64,000 nt of DNA from Colias croceus (lineage: Eukaryota > Arthropoda > Insecta > Lepidoptera > Pieridae): positions 9,759,001 through 9,823,000 of the forward strand of contig NC_059554.1 in NCBI RefSeq assembly GCF_905220415.1, written 5' to 3'. The translations under genes and the position numbers were made by a program. The stretch's first letter is position 1; each line of letters opens with the position of its first letter. Below are positions 1-11,248 of this stretch, piece by piece. A model generated the notes under the pieces. The model saw only the letters and a program-made list of their open reading frames with translations, was not told where the DNA came from and searched no databases.

Positions 1-684
1 ACCTTTCATAAGCCGCATAATAACTTGAATTTTATAAACGCATGAATACCAGGTCGCACTTGATTTTCAAATAAAGTTTTTCGACAATTTTCATTTAAAA
101 TGCAGATTATGAGAACAATTTTTCATTTAATTCCAAATTTAAATATGCTGATTTGCTTTTGATGAGTTACAAAGCGTTTATTTTATAATAAAAAAAAAGA
201 GTTTTAAGTAGTATTATCCTATGACCTATTATACTAGTAGACGCGGCATACGCCAACATCATTGCACTAAAAAACAGCGTAATTAATACATACCTACTTA
301 CTAACGCATTATCACCAATACAGTTGTTCTCTCTTTCACTCTCACGCACGAGACATAATACATGTCTCACTCATGTACTTCGTAATAACAACTGCCGACT
401 AAAATACAAAAAGAACGTCCAGCCACGACGCTGAATGGTGCGTGACTAAGTGAAACTCGGGCACTTACCTGAGTTTTTTCTTGCCAAAATAGAGAGCGGG
501 TAACGTATCTAGCTCTTTTATATATCATAGGTATTATCACGTTTATTTTAAAAAAGTTATATGAATGGTCGGTTTAACAGCTTCTGAAGGTAGAAAACCG
601 AATGGTAGGTACTGAAACACAACATTTGTAAATACAAAACTTTTTATTAACAGCGCAGTGAGAGCGTATAGTTTCATTTAAACA
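1..684. other. AT-rich stretch without a recognised gene
   Basis: I see no coding region, RNA gene or clear transposon here. Short open frames lack codon structure or recognisable motifs. The stretch ends at the CTAG terminus of the Helitron-like copy that follows. Confidence 0.6.
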
Positions 685-987
685 CTAGCTTCCGCCCGCG
701 ACTCCTTCTGCGCGGAAAAATTAAGAAAAATTAAGATTTATTTTTTTTTCTACGTATTTTTCCGGGATAAAAAGTATCCTATTTTATGCCCAGGATAATA
801 AGGTATAAGGTATATACCACATATACCAAGTTTCATCGAAATCGAACCGTTAGTTTTCACGTGATGCCTGAACATACAGACAGACAGACAAAAATTTTTT
901 TAATCACATATTTGGGCTTGGTACAGAACACCCTCTGCTATTTATTTTTTCAATATTTTCAATGTACAGAATTGACCCTTCTACAGA
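685..987 (-). mobile_element. Helitron-like non-autonomous element (copy 1, internally shortened)
   Basis: Read on the minus strand the element starts TCTGTAGAAGG and ends gcgggcggaagCTAG, with A before the start and T after the end, which fits Helitron insertion between A and T with 5'-TC and 3'-CTRR termini. A second copy in opposite orientation lies at 14616-15078 and shares both ends, the GTCT-type microsatellite and the middle block around 'aagtttcatcgaaatcgaac'. This copy lacks about 160 bp near the 3' end. It has no coding capacity. The family is of a type common in Lepidoptera; the exact family name is not established. Confidence 0.7.
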
Positions 988-1044
988 TTTATTATATGTA
1001 TATTGTATACCTAGATGAGCATTTCAAGTATGATAAATTGTATA

Positions 1045-1461
1045 AGGGCGGCCGTACACGGACCGCTCGAGCAGTTAACGGCTGAGCGACGTACACGGAC
1101 GGCTCGAGCGGTCGGTCGTTGACGGCTCGAGCCGTCGGTTCTTGACTGCTCGAGCCGTCGCTACCAACCGCTCGAGCCGTTGATTTTTTGACTAGTCGCG
1201 TCATTGATTTTCAGGGGGAGAGGAAGCCGTCGACGGCTCTAGCGCAGTCAACGGCTCGAGCAGTCAGTGTATGCCTCACGACCGCTCGCGAGCCGTCAAC
1301 GGCACGATGGAATTTCGTCATGCAGTTGACGGCTTGAAGCGGTCGCGACGGCTCGAGCCGTCACGTGTACGGCGGTGAATGAATGCCTATAGTTCACCGC
1401 GCGGTCGCGGCTTCAAGCGGTCGGTCTCAACTGCTTGAAGCGGTCCGTGTACGGCCGCCCT
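1045..1461. mobile_element. GC-rich MITE with terminal inverted repeats and CTCGAG palindrome array
   Basis: The ends AGGGCGGCCGTACACGGACC and its inverted copy define terminal inverted repeats of at least 26 bp, flanked by TATA on both sides (1041-1044 and 1462-1465). The interior is a chain of imperfect ~20-bp units of the form ACGGCTCGAGCNGTC, with seven CTCGAG cores and several CTTGAAG variants. It is sharply more GC-rich than its surroundings. No transposase is encoded; the apparent 'TARAV' repeat peptides on both strands are translations of the palindromes. Superfamily is unresolved: a TA or TATA target duplication would suit Tc1/mariner-type elements. Confidence 0.75.
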
Positions 1462-1469
1462 TATAGATA

Positions 1470-2622
1470 ATGATATTCGTAATTATGGATTCATAACTCC
1501 AGATCGCTCAAGTCACTTTTACTTCTCCACTGAAACAAAAAATATCTAATTTTATTTACTAATATCAAAGCGAACATTTCATGCACATTTCTTAATCGCG
1601 CTCACAAAAATAATTTATCCAAGTCCATTAAATCCCATGACAGTCAATACAAACATAACCTCACTTCCAGAGACTTAACCGATCAAATATTCAAACTTTG
1701 ATTAGATTTCGTTCAGCGTGCCAGTCATTTTAATATCGACTCACAAACTAGCGCGATAAAATCTAATTTACATCGACTGGGGGGCGGCACGAACTTCGAA
1801 TAACGTATTTTGGCCACGGGGAAGGTCCGTAATCCCAAAAGACAAGTGTAAATGTATTAAGTCAGTATCTTTTATAATATCTCGTTACGGGTTGTCGCCG
1901 GCGGGAACGGGCTTTACACTGGATGAACCAGAATTACAGCATTACACCCATTTTTTCGTGCGGAAAAAAGTAAACTTAATAAAGGCGTGACACAATATGA
2001 ATGCTTTATTTACGTTTCTTTACTTTCACGAAACTTGAACACTGTATCAATGCTAATACTGAAAGCTATAGTCGGCGTTGTGACGAAGGATGGATGGTTT
2101 TTCTAGCATTTCACGGAAAATCAGCTGATTGGATTTACATAAGAACTTAGCTACTTTTTATATGGATTTGACGCGAGCCAAAGACTCGGGATTATTTTGA
2201 AAATTTAAAGACGCATTGGTTTTATCAATATTTTATGGCTAATTTTGAGTTTGTGTGTCGCATGTGGATTCTCGTAAGTGACGTTGGGATAAAAATCAAG
2301 TACCTACCTATGATGAATAGTTATCTAATCTTAATTAATATAACTTAAAAGTAACATTTCAGGCAGAGATTAAATATATTAATTTTTTTATTTATTTGTG
2401 TTTTACTTTATTTTTCTATCTAAACTACAGTATGAGTTTATGTATGTATTTATATTATATTATTTGAATGTGTATTATATTGTATTATATTATATGTAAT
2501 ATATATAATATTTTATATGTATGTATTTATTATAGATCATATATAGCTATGTATGTATATATATTTATATATATTTTGTACTTCCTACCTACCTCCTCTT
2601 TCATAATATTACTCCACACAGT
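1470..2622. other. Intergenic/intronic stretch without a recognised gene
   Basis: No ORF or repeat structure is recognised. The part at about 1720-1930 is less AT-rich and non-repetitive in appearance and could be a conserved non-coding element. From about 2380 to 2580 the sequence becomes low-complexity AT-rich DNA with many TATA/TGTAT runs. Confidence 0.5.
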
Positions 2623-2729
2623 AGGTTGCCTGGAAGAGATCACTCTTAAGTGATAAGGCCGCCTTCTGTGCTGGACTAGTTATAAGTTTTAATTTTAAGG
2701 ATTTATTTGTATGCCAGCACAATAAAGTG

Positions 2730-2777
<48 letters not shown>
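2623..2777 (+). mobile_element. 3' end of a CR1-like LINE with (AAAT)n tail
   Basis: The block 'ttgcctggaagagatcactc' followed by 'gataaggccgcct', a polyadenylation-type aataaa at 2721 and an (AAAT)n tail (about 2731-2777) matches the 3' UTR style of lepidopteran CR1-clade LINEs. Only the tail survives; no reverse transcriptase sequence precedes it. The family assignment rests on remembered similarity, not on a search. Confidence 0.6.
2731..2777. repeat. (AAAT)n microsatellite
   Basis: About eleven tetranucleotide units of AAAT follow directly on the LINE 3' end, as expected for a simple-repeat LINE tail. Confidence 0.9.
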
Positions 2778-2779
<2 letters not shown>

Positions 2780-4673
2780 TATCTAACAAGACAGCAAAAA
2801 GCGTTGCTTAACCACTTTATCAATTAATTTGTTGTACAAAACATCGTAAGAAATGTTTCATTAAAGTCAGTTAATAATATTTTCCTTTTATTTTGTTAAC
2901 AGAATCATACTTCTACTGCATACGTTTAAACTAGAATTGCCCTCTGGAGATTTGACCTTTCATCTCTAGACTGCATTTTGCTGCACATATTGCAATAAAA
3001 CATAGTACATAACATTCGAACATTCGACAGATCACCAATCTATTATGTATCATAACGATATATGGAAGTAAGTTATGCCTAAAATGCGTTTGAGAATACG
3101 ACCCAGTATCTACGTAGGTATTATTTATATGACAATGTTAAAATTCAAAACTAGGTTTATCAACTGTAAAATAAATGTAGACTGTAATGGAACAGTATAT
3201 TTTTATTTCAGTAGTGTTACGCCTGCGGCTTCTGTTCCTTCAAATCCTCATAATTAATAGGTACGTAAAAATATCTACAATTCGACCAATTAATGTTTGC
3301 TTTGAGATAGAAATTAAAAATCAATTTTACGAATGCATAAACCTATATCAAAGTATAGAATGTATCGAAATTATGATTTTCATGCCTTAAATCTTCATAC
3401 AACTGAGAGATCTCTGTACACTGGTTACTGATATAGGTACGAACCTTAGTGAAGGTTTCGTTGATCTCATATAACGCTACATTTGTTTATTCCGATTATG
3501 ATAAACTATAACCCGGCTTAAAGAAAGGTTGTTTTTCATATAGATAAAACCTTAGTATAAAAATCAACTGAAAAAATCTAGTTGTGTTGTTTTTGTACTA
3601 TTATTATTTTAGTGGTTCGTATTTATATTTAACGGAATAAAATGGTTGTTCTTATTAAAAAAGAAAGCCAATATTTTGCAAACGGCCGCGGCGTAACCTT
3701 CTAATACATAATATGATTTCGGTTTAAAAAGAGGTGAGTACCGAGGTATTTTATTTTTAATAAAAAATATTCATATTTATCTGAACAATGTGGCTAACAA
3801 AGTAAGCAAATCTCATTAATAAATCCATTCTAAATTAGTGACGTCTATAATAGGTACAGCTTACATACAAAACGTATCCTATCCTTATATGTATTATTCA
3901 AATGTAACAAAGAAATGTCAGTCCAAATCAACTTTGAATGTTGATTCAAATTGACAGCTGCCAGAAATAATTTTTATGGAATAAAGTTAGGTAGGTACCT
4001 ACTTTTTATCACTTCACATACACGTGCGCTTTAAGCATTTTATCTTATGAACTAAAAAATAATTTAACATTCGTATTCAGAATAACTTACAAATTGTAAT
4101 GGACTCACTCTTATCTGCAATACTGGAGCCGGCAAGGAAGATGAATATTTCTTCTATTTTCACAAAACACATAAAACTTAAATTATTTCATTCATGTGAG
4201 ACCAAACATTGTTTTACATATTAAATCTACGCAAAATAAAAAAGTGATGATAATTGGAGGCAAAATCGAATTCCAAATTCGAATTTTGTTTCTGCGCAGC
4301 GTTGGCTTGAAAAAAATGTTATTTTATGCCGCGCCATTCACGATAAAGATTCTATTCACGGGTTACGCTACTATTAAAAATTCTGAAATCGTTAGATAGT
4401 TTTAGTTATCGTAATTAAAATTGTTTTTCTTAAAAAAATATAACAAAATAATGAATTGCTCTTACATTTTTTTTTTGTTTTTTGCTTAAACGAACGGCAG
4501 TCTGTTCTTACAAACCGTTTTAAATAAATTGAAATTTAAAAACATCCCAACCGCATAATCGTTTGCTGGCCATCTAGAATTTGAAAAATACATATTAGTG
4601 TGAGTGTAATGGCGGGATGTGACGAGTGTGGCGGAATCAAAAAGATCCAAATTCAAAAAATTTGGTCCTATTA
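2778..4673. other. AT-rich stretch without a recognised gene
   Basis: No gene, tRNA or full transposon is recognised. A taggtaggtacctac-type motif lies near 3989-4003. Short open frames here are unconvincing. Confidence 0.6.
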
Positions 4674-4681
4674 GTCCTATG
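4674..4681 (+). repeat. 8-bp target-site duplication, left (GTCCTATG)
   Basis: GTCCTATG directly precedes the left terminal inverted repeat and is repeated exactly at 5848-5855 after the right one. Confidence 0.75.
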
Positions 4682-5847
4682 CTTAGAGTATATATACTAT
4701 CTATAGAGTGCGAACAACCAAGTGGGAACAGTAGGCACAGGTGGGAACAACACGACGCTCCCGCCGCGAGCGCTCGCAGTCGTGGTTGAGTGGTCACGAA
4801 GTGCATTGCTCTAGATTTTTTTCATATTTACGAATAAACGTGGTGAAATGTGCAGTTCTATCTTGCAAAAACGATACTAGAAAATAAACAAAATTGAAAT
4901 CCACTATCAAATTTCATCAGTAAGTCGATTGTTTTACATAATTTGATGAAAATAAATCTAGCATCGCGGGGGTGAAGAGTAGGTGGGAGGCGGACACGCG
5001 CAGGCTCGCTCGCGCGCCTCACTGCCGCCACGTGATCGTAGTGATGTGACCTGACCAACGCTGTACTCGATATAAAGTTTACTAGAAGAACTATATTTTA
5101 ACAAATTATTTATTTAACTTTAAAATTAAAACTCTTTTAAAAATGTATTATAAATAAATTTGTGGTGTGTTTTGTATGATACACTTTCTAAATTATGAAT
5201 GCGAATGTATTATAGTGTAAATGTAAAGTATGTAATGTTACGATATATTTTCTGAACCGCTAAATTGATTTTGAAGATTTTGATAGTAGAATGGATAAAA
5301 TTGAATAAAAAAATTATTAATATTATTTATTATATTATCATTTTAAATTATTAATTATTCCTTAATATTTTTTACCATTTTTAAAACATTATTATTATTG
5401 TTTGATTTATTATTAAATAAATAGCACTAAACCCGATCTTTTATTTTATTAACTTTATTATTTAAAAAGTACTCACGTTTTTCTGATATTCCAATCAAAC
5501 ATATTTTTTTAAAGTACTTATAATTAATACAAGAAAATTTCTTATATAATATTTAATATTCAAATGGAATAAACAAACTTTATTCAGTTGGTAAACAAAT
5601 TTAAAATTACATATTTATACTTTATTCATATATTTTTCCTTTAATAACTTATTGAACATAAAATTTACTTATGATACATATTTATTTACATAACTTATCG
5701 ATAGTTCAACACGCAACTGATATCTACCCATCCCTATTTGTCACACACACATCTATATAGTATCTATAGCTCATCTGCCTACGATGCGCACTATGCAATT
5801 TGTGCAATACACTCGCTCTATACTATTGTAATATTATATACTCTAAG
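4682..5847. mobile_element. P-element-like transposon remnant with THAP exon
   Basis: The element begins CTTAGAGTATATATACTATC. Its right end, read inverted, is CTTAGAGTATATAATATTAC followed by a similar TATAGAG block, giving imperfect terminal inverted repeats of about 40 bp. Both ends abut the 8-bp direct repeat GTCCTATG. Inside, a short exon-like reading frame resembles the start of a THAP zinc finger. Eight-bp duplications plus a THAP domain are the hallmarks of the P superfamily; hAT elements also make 8-bp duplications but normally lack THAP. No catalytic domain remains, so it is non-autonomous. The GC-rich stretches at 4740-4800 and 4970-5050 lie inside it. Confidence 0.6.
4840..4919 (+). 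pseudogene. THAP zinc-finger exon remnant
   Basis: The frame reads VVKCAVLSCKNDTRK, then a TAA stop, then TKLKSTIKFH and a GTAAGT splice donor at 4920. The C-x4-C pair after V-K and the basic stretch leading to a F-H motif follow the usual opening of THAP DNA-binding domains (C2CH zinc module). The expected start ATG is replaced by GTG and the frame is stopped, so this copy cannot make the domain. The second Cys/His half would lie in a later exon, which I do not find. It sits inside an element with terminal inverted repeats, which suggests a transposase origin rather than a host THAP gene. Confidence 0.5.
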
Positions 5848-5855
5848 GTCCTATG
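5848..5855 (+). repeat. 8-bp target-site duplication, right (GTCCTATG)
   Basis: Exact copy of the octamer at 4674-4681, directly after the right terminal inverted repeat. Confidence 0.75.
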
Positions 5856-5892
5856 GCTAAATAGATAAGTATGAAAATATTTCTCGGAAGAG

Positions 5893-5954
5893 AGAAAAAA
5901 TAGAAAATAAAGTTATGTAAAGGAATTTACGTAACTTTATTTTCTATTTTTTCT
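5893..5954. repeat. 29-bp inverted repeat (hairpin) with 4-nt loop
   Basis: Left arm 5893-5921 and right arm 5926-5954 are complementary over 29 bp with a single T/G wobble position; the loop is GGAA. The arms are A/T-rich (agaaaaaatagaaaataaag). It could be the relic of a small foldback, a transcribed hairpin, or a replication-slippage product. Confidence 0.85.
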
Positions 5955-6671
5955 ACAAGTAGATATTATCTTTTCAGAAAGTTTTGGTGGGCCTTCTTAG
6001 AATTATTTTCCGGATAAATTAAATATCCGTATCACATAAAACGATGATGAATGAGCAAATTAGGGTCAATACATAAGCTTCTACGTCGAAAACATATTTT
6101 CTTCGCCGTTACCATGGGAACGGGGAAGGAAATAATTAGGACAATCCAGCTAAGACTTAATTAATTAATTGTACTTCAAATTGTGTGATATATTGTTTAA
6201 TTCTATTTTAATCTCTCCGCACGTTCTAACAATCCGCTCACGTATATTTGGAAGACTGATTTTGTAAAAATAAGTCGACAAGTATTTTCCTTGCAAATTT
6301 TATAGGTATACTACCTTACCGCCCTCAGCTTAGCCCGCTTTGTCTAAAACCTAAGTCCCTATGTAGTGATAAATCATTGAGATAATATTACACGTATGGA
6401 GGAGACACCACGAACAAAATCTGTATAACTAAGTTTTAAAAATTATTATCTATCATGAAAAGCAATATCGTAACACACACGAAGGCATATTTGATGCGTT
6501 TCACTTTAAAACAAATAAAAAATGAGCGTGCAGTTAAGCCATATGGCTTATGGTGAGCGGAACATAAGTGATGTAGGCGGTGTCGTCTCCATATGTATAT
6601 CTCAATGTGATAAATATTAACGAGAGTATTGTTAAAAAAAATATGCGAATAAAGACATAGGAGTAAATTAC

Positions 6672-6706
6672 AATTTAAATAGGAACTACTAGTTCCTATT
6701 TAAATT
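6672..6706. repeat. 16-bp palindrome with 3-nt spacer
   Basis: Arms AATTTAAATAGGAACT (6672-6687) and AGTTCCTATTTAAATT (6691-6706) are perfect inverted copies around ACT. Confidence 0.85.
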
Positions 6707-9658
6707 CTTTTTCTTTTCCTTTTTCGTAACTATTTAAACTGCTTAATACACTTCATTTAAAGTACAAAAATTAACTAACCTCAAACACGAACTGAAGTCT
6801 GTAACAGCATTTCACTAAACAGAATAATTTATACCACTCCAATTCCTTCGAGAATGTTCGAGAGTTCCACATTATCAGATCAGTATCGGAGTATATCAAA
6901 GTTTTAGCTCCTGTCACAGGCTTTGTTTTCACAAACTCGCCGTGTATTCCTGTGAGGTATACTGGCTCTGGCTTAAACGTCTTTTATAAACTTTTATTTC
7001 CTTTGAAAGTAATAGAAAGGAAGTGGGAATTGCTGTTAATATATTATAATGTGGTAGGTGTGCTATTGTTTTGAAGTATTAGCCGTTAAATGTATGTATG
7101 ACTTACCTAGGTACTAGTTTTTTTTAACGCCAAAATATTTAAGTTTGTTTTAGAAATGCATTTTTACGTCGTTAAAAATTAAATTTCCAACCTTTATATA
7201 AAACTACACATAATCATACCAAAAATCACTTTTCCCATCATATCAAAATATGGAAAATAATAAACATTTTATCCCCATTTACATACTGTCAAAAGAGCAT
7301 CATCTTGAATTTAGAATTGCGTAAAATTGTAAAGGACAGCCAAAACCGGTGTTTATAAATATATTGATCAAATTAAGGTACGAAAAATCAAAATAAACAA
7401 TTTCATAGTAGGTACAACATATAAATCACAAAAACACCTCATTCCGATTCGTTCGAATAAACACGTTTAACTCTCATTCTCAGCCATGCCATTAATAAAC
7501 GGGAAAAAAACAGTAATTAAAAACACGTTCATTTGACATTAATGAAGGTAGGCATTGAATTACAACCAGGTCAGCACAAACTGTATGCACCCATTTGCTA
7601 ACATTAATTAAGGCGTTGTATAGGAAACCAGTGACCGTCACTATACCTTTAGTACCTACCTTGAAACTGGAAAATTAAAACGAAGAAAGGCTGCAATTCT
7701 AAAAAATCTAATTTAATTTGCGCTGGCGCATAATGAGTCACTTGAAGACTATTTTTGTTGTTTTTTTAATTAAGAACTTAGTTAATAATTACGGTGATAA
7801 TACATATTGTTCTATAAAAAGTCATAATAGTAAGCTTTGAATTAAGTATGTGTAAGAAAAATTCAAAAGTAAAAATATCACATCATTAGGTACCTACCCA
7901 ATACCCATTTTAATTCAATTTGAAGTTTTTTTTTAATATAACAAACTAACAAAGACATAATATTATATCCTAGTACCTAATAAAAATATTAATTGTTTGA
8001 CACAATAGTTTTTTCAATAGACTACTAATGGACATATCAAATCTATTGCAAATAATATCCAATGATAATTAATCCAATATCGGCTTACAACTGTATCAGT
8101 TTCCAATTAACAAATCAATCAGATTTTCTGATTATCTACTTTAATCTAAACAATACGCTTTTATTGCGTGAATACATTTTAATCTGCCATTGTTACAAAA
8201 ATCAATAATAATTGTCCATACAATTTAATCCCGTTTAAAGTTGATTTATTATATCAATTAAGTACAAGAGTATGATTTTATCATCATATTTAAATATTAT
8301 GTAGTTAAAAAACTATAAAAATCACACGTAAATGATATAAAAAAAAATTAGTCAGGGGCTAATTCCGTAGCCGCCACATATTGTGTCAGTATAAATAAAC
8401 CTCTATAAACCAACGTGATAGGTATACAACTAAGTGCATTCCGATTCAATGAATTAATGTTTAAAATACTAAATGTTTTAATTATTATTTAGTAGATAGT
8501 AAACAAATCAATGGCGCAGAAAAGTACCACAATACAAGGTGCGCAAACTGACACCGCCGCACGCAGTCCCCGTTGGCGGAGCGGCAACGCCAGGTTTTTT
8601 GTTTGACCATTTTCTTAGATAAGAAAGGATAGGAAAATTTCCAATTAATTTTAACTGAGTAACAAACATAATAATTCTTTGAAATAAAAAATCAATAGTA
8701 TTACCAGGAAAGAAAAATACTCAAGATATTGATGTTTCCTTTAAAATGTAGGTATATTAATAGTTATGCAATACTAAAGGTCCTGGCAAATTCATAAAGA
8801 TTACTGAATAGTGTGCGTTGTAATTTAATTGGAAATTTGCTATACCTGTAATAACTAGTTCGAGCAAATAAATCACATGCAGCAGCGCAAAATGACTAAA
8901 TTTCAATACACTGGATTGCAAATATTTTACGTGGGTAGGTACATTTAGTGTCTCGGCTTTATGAATTTACCGATTATTAAGTTCCATTTACCAGGATGCG
9001 CCATTTTGAACCGTTGTGACCAATAAGGGCAGACATGTGAATTACTAGGAATATTATATAAATATTTTAGACTTTTAGTAACAATATAATTTTTTTTCAA
9101 ATTCTACAATCTTAATATTATAAACATTTACGCATACAACATTCACATTATTATAAGTGGGAAAGAGATATTAAGAAGATGTAGATCTTAAACTTACTGA
9201 ACCTTCCCCAATGCGATTGTTACTTAAGACATTAGAAACTCACATCAAATTAAATTTCTCTACAAACTTCGGTCTATAACTACGAGTACAATTAACCTGA
9301 AAAATATACCTTCACTTTCATACATTAAGTTAATACAATTATATGAGACCTCCTTCAGTTACTGGCAAAGATCTCATCTCGTAAATATTTGTCTTGACAG
9401 GATCACGTATACCTCATAAGAGGCCTAATGATCGTTACCTATATGTAGAGATTTCCCAGTGGATTGTTAAGGTAAATGTGTAAAAACATTGCTCTTTTAG
9501 TTTGGAAATAGGTACGGTTTTTCTTGATAGTTTTACTAACATTGGTTTTCACGCTTAAGTCACAATACAATAAAATAATTAATAAAAATTTAAATAACAT
9601 AAAAGAGAAAAATGTAAGATGTAAGATGCAATAAACTCAACCGTTATTTAATTATGTC

Positions 9659-9667
9659 GTCTAAATG
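9659..9667 (+). repeat. 9-bp target-site duplication, left (GTCTAAATG)
   Basis: Identical to 13317-13325, on the outside of the two inverted arms of the foldback element. Confidence 0.85.
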
Positions 9668-10153
9668 ACCGGAAGGAAGTTAGCGCGGAAAGTTTTTTTT
9701 TTATTATTATTAATATCTCAAAAAATTGCTCCTTAAATGCTCCATCAGAATCTGTAATTGCTCCACTTCTATAATTATTAGTTTATTTATAATTAATTTT
9801 TAAAAAAATCCAAATACTGAAAACTTGATTTCCCTATAGAATGAAAAATATTCACTTTTCATAAAAAAATTTTTTCCAAAAAAATTGCTCCCGATTTGCT
9901 CTATCAATTACAAAAAAAAATTATTTAATTTTGATAATTTTTACAATAATTAACTGAAAAACTATGTTTGCATAGTAAACTACTGCGCTGTGACGTCATC
10001 AATGATTGTCGTTGCGACGCATAAGGGCCATATTTACATGTATCAGCACTGCAGCGATATGTATAGACCTTAATGTTTATGTTTTCTTATTTATATTATT
10101 CACTAGATTTCCGCCCGCGGCTTCGCCCGCGTTTTCATAGGAAAACCCGCATA
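9668..10153 (+). repeat. Left inverted arm of the foldback element
   Basis: From the terminus inward it contains the end motif, a poly(T) run, one 159-bp unit (about 9732-9890), a unique block including 'gacgtcatcaatgattgtcg', and finally the 3' end of a Helitron-like element (CTAG at 10103-10106). The same order is found inverted in the right arm. Confidence 0.85.
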
Positions 10154-10317
10154 GTTCCCCTTCGCGTGGGATTACCGGGATAAAACCTATCCTATGTGTT
10201 AATCCAAGTTACGGTCTATATGTGTGCTAAATTTCATTTTAATCGGTTCAGTAGTATTTGCGTGAATGAGTAACAAACACACACACATCCTCACAAACTT
10301 TCGCATTTATTATATTA
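10103..10317 (-). mobile_element. Helitron-like element, 3' end shared with the foldback arm
   Basis: On the minus strand it ends gcgggcggaaatCTAG followed by T, with 'aaatttcattttaatcggtt' in the body and a CA-rich stretch near the 5' side. The terminal ~50 bp are also present, inverted, at 12363-12409 in the other arm. It is directly followed by another CTAG-ended element at 10318. Confidence 0.65.
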
Positions 10318-10505
10318 CTAGCGGTCCGCCCCGGCTTCGCCCGTGGTACATATTTCGCAATAAAAGGTAGCCTATGTTCTTTCTCAGGGTCTAAAGATTG
10401 TCTGTGCCAAATTTCATCAAAATCGGTAAAGTAGTTTATGCGTGAAAACCATACATACATACATACAAACCTTTCCTCTTTATAATATTAGTATAGAAGT
10501 ATAGA
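10318..10505 (-). mobile_element. Helitron-like element with ggggcggaccgCTAG end
   Basis: Minus-strand 3' end is gaagccggggcggaccgCTAG, as in the copies at 54806-54975 and (variant TTAG) 21650-21786. The body has 'aaatttcatcaaaatcggta', and the minus-strand 5' side begins TCTATACTTC and leads into a short (TATG)n run. It has no coding capacity. Confidence 0.65.
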
Positions 10506-11054
10506 TTAGTAGGATGGTATTACTTAAAAGGTTATTAATTATTATCATGTAATTATTTGGTTCTGATCACAGATCACAGAACTTAAGGGTTCTGATGATA
10601 AGAATAATAAGAAATAATTATAATTTTTGTTTTATTGAGTCTTCAAGTTAGGATTGCATGTTCGAATGATAATAATTTTTGTATACCATCGTATATATTA
10701 CATATAACATAATATGGAGACATTTCATCATGTCCACAACAATATCAAGGTTAGTAATAAATATTTCTACTATCAATTATCATCAAAGTATTAAATCGGT
10801 AGTAAGTATTTTTATAATTGAATTTGAATTTCTGTTTACTATAAGAAAAATTAATAGGCACTTTTTATTTTAGGGTGTGAAGGGATTCAGTCAAGGAGTT
10901 TTAAATTATTGAAGAGTGGTAATTATTTAGAAGTAGGGTTCGCGAAAAAATTGAGCCCTACTCTTATATAATCACCTGAAAATTTTTCACTAGAGTATAA
11001 ATAATAAAATATGTGCTAATTAAATTAAATAAAAAAAGGTTTTTTATACAAGAC

Positions 11055-11212
11055 ATAACTGCGTTAAAAACAACCGACTTCAAACTTGCACTTGCAACAT
11101 TTACAAATACAGACAAAAATGCTCATAAAATAAAATACTGGGCCTATCCTAATAAAATTTTTATGGGACCAATTCGACACCATCCCGCATCGAACAAAAA
11201 AAGAATCACGTA
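11055..11212 (+). mobile_element. Dispersed repeat fragment (family shared with 47457-47725)
   Basis: The block from 'actgcgttaaaaacaaccga' through 'caaaaatgctcataaaataa' to 'aaaaaaagaatcacg' matches, inverted, the repeat at 47457-47725. The open frame it contains in both copies is a shared-sequence effect. This is a short lepidopteran-type interspersed repeat whose class I cannot name. Confidence 0.6.
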
Positions 11213-11234
11213 AATGATTTATTAAATAATTCAC

Positions 11235-11248
11235 AAAACACGAAGATT
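11235..11248 (+). repeat. 14-bp target-site duplication, left
   Basis: AAAACACGAAGATT, repeated exactly at 11395-11408, brackets a 146-bp insertion. Confidence 0.8.

Larger units (their letters stand above)
5856..9658. other. Long AT-rich stretch without a recognised gene
   Basis: No gene is supported. It holds a near-perfect hairpin at 5893-5954, a palindrome at 6672-6706, and a decayed Helitron-like fragment near 6315-6362 that resembles, inverted, the 3' part of the copy at 53871-54062. A less AT-rich island at about 8510-8610 contains a 32-codon ATG frame that is probably not coding. Confidence 0.5.

Noticed and set aside
992..1204. 70-codon minus-strand frame with TARAV repeats
   Set aside because: Generated by CTCGAG palindromes of the MITE; the same words appear on both strands.
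10248..10460. 70-codon minus-strand frame
   Set aside because: Spans two abutting Helitron-like elements; no coding meaning.
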